From contig CAVXNR010000003.1 of assembly GCA_963763095.1 (NCBI GenBank), positions 386,716 through 450,715 of the forward strand: a DNA stretch of 64,000 bases, in the 5' to 3' direction. Under the pieces are notes generated by a model that made no database searches, had not been told where the DNA came from, and worked only from the letters and a program-made list of their open reading frames with translations. This DNA comes from CAVUCH01 sp963763095 (lineage in GTDB: Bacteria > Acidobacteriota > Vicinamibacteria > Vicinamibacterales > JAENWD01). Numbering within the stretch: the first letter of the stretch is position 1; each line of letters opens with the position of its first letter. The position numbers were made by a program, and so were the translations under genes. Below are positions 58,952-64,000 of this stretch, one piece after another.

Positions 58952-61129
58952 TCAGCTCACTAGACGAAACGCGATCAGCTGCTTGGCGTTCCCGGCCTCG
59001 CCCGCCGCGTTGATCTCCACCAGATACTCCGCGGGCGCCATGCTGGCGAGCGGCAAATCGATCTGATGCGTGGACCCGGCGGACTGCGTGCTCACCGGGA
59101 CGTCGACCATCGCCTGCCCGGCTCGGTTGAGCAGCTTCGCGCTCACCTCCGGTGTGCCTGCCGGAGCATAGGCATCGAAGCGGATGACCAGCCGATCGGT
59201 GCGCCGGAACTCGCGTGACGCACTGGGCACCGCGTGCGCGTCCGCACTGATCTCGCGGAATTCCTTGACCGTGCGCGCGCGCAGCACGTTGGGCGTGCTC
59301 AGCTGCACCTGTGGTGCGGTGAGGTCCGGCACCGCAATCTCCCGGACGTCAGTGTCGATCACGCCGCCGTTCGTGTTCTCAATGGAGTACCGCAGCTGCA
59401 TCGGCCCCGGGGGCGCCTCGAACACCACCTGCGCGGGTCCTCGTGCGGCCGCTCCCCCGCCAGCGGTTCCGGCGGCCTGCGGTGCTGCCGACGCGACCAT
59501 CACATCCGGCACACGGCCGCGGAAGTACGCGGAACCGTCCGGCGCCATCGCTGTGACGCTCACGCGGGCCGCGTCCTCCCGACGCACCCCCGGCGGAGGG
59601 GGCGCCGGCTCCCACACGAACGTGACGCGCGTCTTGCCGTTCTCCCCGCGCGCGGTCCCGATCCAGGTGCGGATCGATTCCGCCTGCGCTGCAGGACGGG
59701 GGGTGATGGAGGCCAGCGCCGTCTCGAACTCCTTCGGCGGTTCGGGCGCAGCCGGCGCGAGAGCACGGGCCGTCTCGTCGGCCGTGAGTGCCCAGTAGCC
59801 CTTGCGGTGACGCACCTGCACGCCGGACCGCTTCACCTTGACCTTGATCTCGTGGAACTTGCCGTCCTGCGGCGCCTGCGAGGAGTTGTAGCCGATCAGG
59901 TAATAAACGCTCGAGTCGCTGACGATCTGCCGCAGCCCCTTGTCCAGATCGTTCTGGTTGACGATGGCGCGGCCGTCGGTCTCGTCGGCGAGGATGCGCA
60001 GCGTGTCCTGCGTCATGCGCAGCGAGGACGCGTCGACGCGGACGTCACCCACCCCTTCGTTGATGTCGAACTCGAAGGGCGCGAGCCCACGCGGGTCCAG
60101 CGCGTAGATAGCCGTGTTGTTCCGGTTCGCGATGTCGTACACCTGTCGGAGGTCGCCGATCATCTCGGCGCTGCTGAAGAAGCGCTCGCGGTCCTCCCCG
60201 GCCCCCGCACCGGGGGACTGGCGTGCCGGGTTGCCGAACCCGGGCATCGAGGCAATCGGGTCCCGCAGCTGCGGCGGCAGATAGTTGGAGTAGCCCTCGC
60301 TGACCAGGATCACGGCCTTGCGCCCCTCGCGAAGCGAGCCCATGTGCGTCACGAGCGACCGCAATGCGGACAGCGACACCTCATTGCGCATCCGCTCGAC
60401 GACGCTGGCGGGATAGTTCGCGTACTTCTCTTCGAACTGGTTCCTTGCGGTGTAATCGAACTTGCGGCCGTCGAACTTCTCCACCGCGCGCGCCAGCGCC
60501 TCGTGGTTGCGCGACATGATGACGTCGCTCAACGGCGTGAGGGGATACATCAGCCCCACCATATCGGTGGGCTGCAGCTGGTTCTGCAGGAACCGCATGA
60601 TCGGCTGGCGCGCATACATGGAGGCGCCGCGGCGCACGTGATAGTCGTCCAGGAAGATGGCGAACAGGCGGACGTCTTCGCGCTGTGCTTCTGACTCCTC
60701 ATCGAAGCTCGTGCGGATCTCGCGCGGTGGGGTCGTCTCCTTCCGATCGGTGACCTTGATCAGCTTGAAGGACTCGATCGCCTGCGGCTTGCCATCCTCG
60801 CTTACCGTGAGGTCTTCCGGCTTCAAGTCGAGAATCGCGTTGCCCCGGTTGTCTGTCGCGATGACGTCGACGCGGACGAAGTTGATCCCCGCCCGGAAAA
60901 CAGGCTGCCCAGGCGCCTGGTCCTGTCTCGCAGGCGGCGCGTCGCGCTGTCCTGCCGAGGGAGCGTCGGCCTGTCCCGGATCCGCGGGCGAGGGTGCCGT
61001 TGCGCCCTGGCCGGCGCCGGCCGGGGCCCCGCTGCCCTGCTGCTGGGCCGCCACGCGCCCTCCGCCCGTCGACATCGTCGAGGCGGTCCACACAGCGATC
61101 CACGTGATGAGCGCGAGACGCTTGAGCAT
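58952..61129 (-). CDS. VWFA-related secreted protein (Acidobacteria type)
   Basis: A 725-residue exported protein of the VWFA-related family that is expanded in Acidobacteria. It has a signal peptide (MLKRLALITWIAVWTASTM), then a proline/glutamine-rich stretch to about residue 80. The conserved N-terminal domain follows (FVRVDVIATDNRGNAILDLKPEDLTVSEDGKPQAI, split over about 60780-60890). The VWA-like domain contains RLFAIFLDDYHVRRGASMYA, REGRKAVILVSEGYSNYL, NNTAIYALDPRGL, DETDGRAIVNQNDLDKGLRQI and YYLIGYNSS. The C-terminal half is beta-rich. The metal-ion site DxSxS is replaced by LDDYH. The role is unknown. The start is ATG 61129 with AAGGGG upstream. Confidence 0.88.
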   Translation of the reverse strand: MLKRLALITWIAVWTASTMSTGGGRVAAQQQGSGAPAGAGQGATAPSPADPGQADAPSAGQRDAPPARQDQAPGQPVFRAGINFVRVDVIATDNRGNAILDLKPEDLTVSEDGKPQAIESFKLIKVTDRKETTPPREIRTSFDEESEAQREDVRLFAIFLDDYHVRRGASMYARQPIMRFLQNQLQPTDMVGLMYPLTPLSDVIMSRNHEALARAVEKFDGRKFDYTARNQFEEKYANYPASVVERMRNEVSLSALRSLVTHMGSLREGRKAVILVSEGYSNYLPPQLRDPIASMPGFGNPARQSPGAGAGEDRERFFSSAEMIGDLRQVYDIANRNNTAIYALDPRGLAPFEFDINEGVGDVRVDASSLRMTQDTLRILADETDGRAIVNQNDLDKGLRQIVSDSSVYYLIGYNSSQAPQDGKFHEIKVKVKRSGVQVRHRKGYWALTADETARALAPAAPEPPKEFETALASITPRPAAQAESIRTWIGTARGENGKTRVTFVWEPAPPPPGVRREDAARVSVTAMAPDGSAYFRGRVPDVMVASAAPQAAGTAGGGAAARGPAQVVFEAPPGPMQLRYSIENTNGGVIDTDVREIAVPDLTAPQVQLSTPNVLRARTVKEFREISADAHAVPSASREFRRTDRLVIRFDAYAPAGTPEVSAKLLNRAGQAMVDVPVSTQSAGSTHQIDLPLASMAPAEYLVEINAAGEAGNAKQLIAFRLVS

Positions 61130-61280
61130 GGTTCCCCTTACCGGGCTGCCGCCTCGCGCGTCCGCGCACGGACGGTCCCCGGGCTTGATGATAACATTCG
61201 CTCATTTTGACGAAGGTCCCGCGCGTGCGGCCTCTTCACCACCCAACGCGGACGCCCCCCGCAACCCAGTCGAGGCTACC

Positions 61281-62450
61281 GTGACCAATCCAGCGACCGC
61301 CCCGCCGAGCCGTGCTCTCACGATCCTCGAGGAGGACGAGCTGCTGTTCCGGGACAGCGTGCTCGAGTTCGCGCGGGCCGAGATCGGGCCGCTGGTCCGC
61401 GAGATGGACGAGCACGCGACGTTCCCGCGCTCGCTGATCGACAAGCTGTTCGACCTCGGCGTGATGGGCATCGAGGTGCCCGAGGTCCACGGGGGGGCCG
61501 GCGGCACGTTCTTCCACGCGGTGCTCGCGGTCGAGGCGCTCTCACAAGTCGATCCGTCGGTGGGGGTCCTGGTCGACGTCCAGAACACACTGGTGGTGAA
61601 TGCGCTGACGCGCTGGGGCAGCGACGACGTGAAACGCCGCTACCTGCCGCAGCTCACGTCGCGCGTCGTCGGTGCATATGCGCTGTCGGAAGCAGGGTCT
61701 GGCAGCGATGCGTTCGCACTCGCCACTCGAGCCTCCGCTGACGCGGACGGGTTCGTCCTGAATGGCCGCAAGCTCTGGATCACCAACGGCAACGAAGCCG
61801 ACGTGTTCATCGTGTTCGCCACGCTGGATCCAGCCGCCGGGTACAAGGGGATCACGGCGCTGCTGGTCGAACGCGGCTTCGCCGGGTTCACCGTCGGAAA
61901 AAAGGAAGACAAGCTCGGCATCCGCGCGAGCAGCACATGCGAGCTGATTTTCGAAGACTGCCGCGTACCCGGAGACAACGTCCTCGGCGAGGTTGGTAAG
62001 GGCTACAAGGTTGCGATCGAGACGCTCAACGAGGGGCGCATCGGGATCGGCGCCCAGATGATCGGCCTCGCACAGGGGGCGCTCGATCACACCATTCGCT
62101 ACACGCAGGAGCGCCGGCAGTTCGGGAAGGCGATCAGCGACTTCCAGGCCGTGCAGCACCAGCTCGCGCGCGCCGCCACCGACATCGAAGCCGCCCGGCT
62201 GCTCGTCTACAACGCCGCGAGGCTTCGTGACGCCGGGCTGCCCTTCCTGACGGAGGCGGCGATGTGCAAGCTGTTCTCGTCAGAGGTGGCGGAGCGCGTC
62301 TCGTCGCTCGCCGTGAACCTGTTTGGCGGCTACGGGTTCGTGAAAGACTATCCGGTCGAGAAGCTGTACCGCGACGCGAAGATCGGACAGATTTACGAGG
62401 GCACGTCGAACCTGCAGCTCCAGACGATTGCGAAGCAGATCATCGGTTAG
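61281..62450 (+). CDS. Acyl-CoA dehydrogenase (short/branched-chain type)
   Basis: FAD enzyme that introduces the alpha-beta double bond into acyl-CoA. The motifs are YALSEAGSGSDAFALATRA, WITNGNEADVFIVFA, KLGIRASSTCELIFEDCRVP, ERRQFGKAISDFQAVQHQLA and LFGGYGFVKDYPVEKLYRDAKIGQIYEGTSNLQ, with the catalytic glutamate in IYEGTS. The start chosen is GTG 61281 (VTNPATAPPSRALTILEEDE), with GAGG upstream. The frame is open far upstream, but that part is antisense to the VWFA gene. It probably works in branched-chain or short-chain acyl-CoA breakdown leading to methylmalonyl-CoA. Confidence 0.92.
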   Translation: MTNPATAPPSRALTILEEDELLFRDSVLEFARAEIGPLVREMDEHATFPRSLIDKLFDLGVMGIEVPEVHGGAGGTFFHAVLAVEALSQVDPSVGVLVDVQNTLVVNALTRWGSDDVKRRYLPQLTSRVVGAYALSEAGSGSDAFALATRASADADGFVLNGRKLWITNGNEADVFIVFATLDPAAGYKGITALLVERGFAGFTVGKKEDKLGIRASSTCELIFEDCRVPGDNVLGEVGKGYKVAIETLNEGRIGIGAQMIGLAQGALDHTIRYTQERRQFGKAISDFQAVQHQLARAATDIEAARLLVYNAARLRDAGLPFLTEAAMCKLFSSEVAERVSSLAVNLFGGYGFVKDYPVEKLYRDAKIGQIYEGTSNLQLQTIAKQIIG

Positions 62451-62496
62451 GCAGGTGTCTCTCCGCCTGCTGCTACACTCCTCCAGGGGAGATCAC

Positions 62497-62709
62497 ATGA
62501 CGGAGATGCTGCAGCTGACGGTCAACGGGATGACGTGTGCTGGCTGCGAGACGGCGGTGACCCGGGTGTTGTCGAAGGTGGACGGCGTGGAATCCGTCTC
62601 TGCCGACCACACCGCCAACATGGTCGGCGTCACGTTCGACCCCGAGCGGGTCACGCCGACGATCATCCGGCAGGAGATCGAGGGACTGGGCTACGATGTG
62701 GCGCCCTAG
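62497..62709 (+). CDS. Heavy-metal-associated (HMA) domain protein, CopZ-like
   Basis: A 70-residue metallochaperone consisting of one HMA domain. The metal site GMTCAGC is at residues 11-17, followed by AVTRVLSKVDGVESV and the C-terminal EIEGLGYDVAP. It likely binds Cu(I) and passes it to a P-type ATPase; none is in the window. The start is ATG 62497 with AGGGGA 6 bp upstream, 47 bp after the acyl-CoA dehydrogenase stop, so it may be transcribed with it. Confidence 0.9.
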   Translation: MTEMLQLTVNGMTCAGCETAVTRVLSKVDGVESVSADHTANMVGVTFDPERVTPTIIRQEIEGLGYDVAP

Positions 62710-62741
62710 TGTCGGCGGGGTCGCGGGCGGGAACCCGAGGG

Positions 62742-63885
62742 CTACTCCCCGAGCACCGCGGCGGCGATGATCATGCGCTGCACTTCCGACGTGCCCTGGT
62801 AGATCTCGCTCGCGCGGATATCCCGGAAGAGGCGCTCGACGGTGGAGCCCCGCCGGTAGCCCGCCGACGCGAGCACCTGCATCGCCTTGTCGGCGGCGCG
62901 GTGCGCCGCCTCGGAGGCGGCCAGCTTCGCCATCGCCGCTTCGGCGCCGTACGCTGCGCCGCTATCCATCGCCGCTGCCGCCTTGAGCGTCAGCATTCGC
63001 GCCGCCTCGAGCTCGGTGGCCATGTCGGCCAGGAACCACTGGACCGCCTGATACTTTGCGATCGGGCGCCCGAACGTGTGGCGGGCCTTGGCATGCGCCA
63101 GCGCCTCGTCCAGAGCGGCCTGTCCGACCCCGAGCGACTGCGCCGCAATCGCGACCCGCCCCGCCTCGAGCGCCGCACGCGCGACGGCAAAACCGCCGTC
63201 CACGTCGCCGACGACCTCAGCGCGTTCCACCCGCACTTGGTCGAGCACCAGGTCCATGCAGCCCAGTCCGCGGACGCCGAGCGAATCCGGACCCGGCTCG
63301 CGTCGGATGCCGTCGCGATCGAGCGGCAGTAAGAACGCGGTGATGCCCCGCCCACGTGCTCCCGGCTGGGTAGCCGCAAAGATGATCCCGAGGCTCGCGG
63401 CCTCTGCGTTGGCGACCCAGACCTTGCGACCTGAGAGCCGCCAGCCCTCCCCGTCGGGAGTGGCAATCGTTTCCTGGTTGGCGGCGTCGGTCCCGGCGTT
63501 CTCTTCGGACAGCGCAAAGACGGCGAGCGTATCGCCGGTCGCGAGGGAGCGCAGCCACTGGGCACGTTGCCGCATCGCTGCCGAAGCGCAGGAGCACTTC
63601 CGCGACCAGCGAGTTGCTCACGCTCAGGATCACGGCGACGGTCGCACTCGCGCGTGCGATGGCTTCGATCGCCACCGCGTACGCCACGTGGTCGTGCCCC
63701 AGCCCGCCGTGCTCGCGCGGAATGGTGATTCCGAGCAGCCCGCGAGACGCCGCCTCCCACACCAGCGACACCGGAAAGGCATTCGACTCGTCGATCTCGG
63801 CCGCCTTCGCGGCGACGCGCTCGCGTGCGAACGCCTCGACCTCCGCGCGGAAGTCCTCCTGCGCCGGGGTCAGTTCGAGGTGCAT
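62742..63885 (-). CDS. Acyl-CoA dehydrogenase, apparent frameshift
   Basis: A second acyl-CoA dehydrogenase, on the opposite strand and convergent to the first. The start is ATG 63885 (MHLELTPAQEDFRAEVEAFARERV), then PREHGGLGHDHVAYAVAIEAI. Near 63570 the frame shifts by one base after LLRFGSDA into QRAQWLRSLATGD, followed by FALSEENAGTDAANQET, WVANAEAASLGIIFA, ARHTFGRPIAKYQAVQWFLA and RLFRDIRASEIYQGTSEVQR with the catalytic glutamate region. The length after correction, about 380 residues, is normal. Substrate range is unknown. Confidence 0.88.
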
Positions 63886-63906
63886 GGCAGAAGGATACAG
63901 CGCGAG

Positions 63907-64000
63907 CTACGCGTCCCGACCCAGTCTCTCGAACACCGGGCGCAGCCGCTCCGCGCTCTGCCCCAGTTCTTCGGGCAGCACCCGCACGTTGCCAACAACG
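63907..64000 (-). CDS. C-terminal end of an unidentified protein, partial
   Basis: Only the last about 30 residues are inside the window (VVGNVRVLPEELGQSAERLRPV then FERLGRDA and TAG at 63907-63909). The reading frame is clean, and the 21-bp gap to the acyl-CoA dehydrogenase start suggests cotranscription. The family cannot be named from this fragment. Confidence 0.5.
   Translation of the reverse strand, partial: VVGNVRVLPEELGQSAERLRPVFERLGRDA

Noticed and set aside
60657..61280. Long upstream extension of the acyl-CoA dehydrogenase frame
   Set aside because: It is antisense to the VWFA gene, has shadow composition, and the family's N-terminus fits a start at 61281.

Overview
The window is high-GC DNA (roughly 65-70 % by eye) that reads as a chromosomal segment of an Acidobacteriota, most likely of the Vicinamibacteria type. 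The indicators are a VWFA-related secreted protein of the kind expanded in Acidobacteria, a CadC/OmpR-type winged-helix domain, two PEP-CTERM surface proteins, and a four-gene secreted cluster of DUF1501, DUF1549/DUF1553, cytochrome c/WD40 and PPC-domain proteins. This placement is inferred from gene content; no rRNA or tRNA gene was found. Nearly all of the sequence is coding, in short operons on both strands.

Layout. 1-10 kb: a V4R-like partial gene, mobA, argS, a C26 peptidase, then a leftward ABC exporter cluster (rRNA uracil methyltransferase, LolD-type ATPase, FtsX-type permease, AttH-like lipocalin protein). 10-17 kb is the least orderly part: DUF3224 and VOC proteins, a PEP-CTERM protein, a MurQ etherase fused to a winged-helix domain, an IS5-like element and an M48 protease. 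17-26 kb is a leftward run: methylmalonyl-CoA mutase large and B12 subunits, a response regulator, valS, nadC, birA and an unknown protein. 26-36 kb runs rightward: glutamate dehydrogenase, a GH99-like secreted hydrolase, and ribose-type binding protein, permease and ribokinase genes with a PEP-CTERM gene between them, then an oxidoreductase and a large membrane protein. 36-44 kb is the leftward DUF1501/PSD1/cytochrome/PPC cluster. 44-52 kb holds an unknown protein, an SDR, an RRM protein with its own promoter and terminator, a LarA-like protein, clpS-clpA and rodZ. 52-64 kb holds a fused agmatine deiminase/N-carbamoylputrescine amidase, glpF-glpK, a GDSL hydrolase, an aldo-keto reductase, the VWFA protein, two acyl-CoA dehydrogenases flanking a CopZ-like protein, and a partial gene at the edge.

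Metabolically the genes point to an aerobic heterotroph: acyl-CoA dehydrogenases feeding methylmalonyl-CoA mutase (propionate and branched-chain amino acid breakdown), glutamate dehydrogenase, glycerol and pentose uptake, polyamine synthesis from agmatine and peptidoglycan recycling.

Two window-wide properties matter for any reader. First, about 19 genes or gene segments change reading frame inside a conserved protein, including essential ones such as argS, while other genes are perfectly open; this looks more like uncorrected single-base errors (some at runs of five C/G) than decay. Second, short palindromic repeats of the REP type, in three sequence flavours with matching stem changes, sit at operon ends and in two places have entered coding sequence. 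The most novel-looking object is the winged-helix-MurQ fusion at 13.3-14.7 kb.
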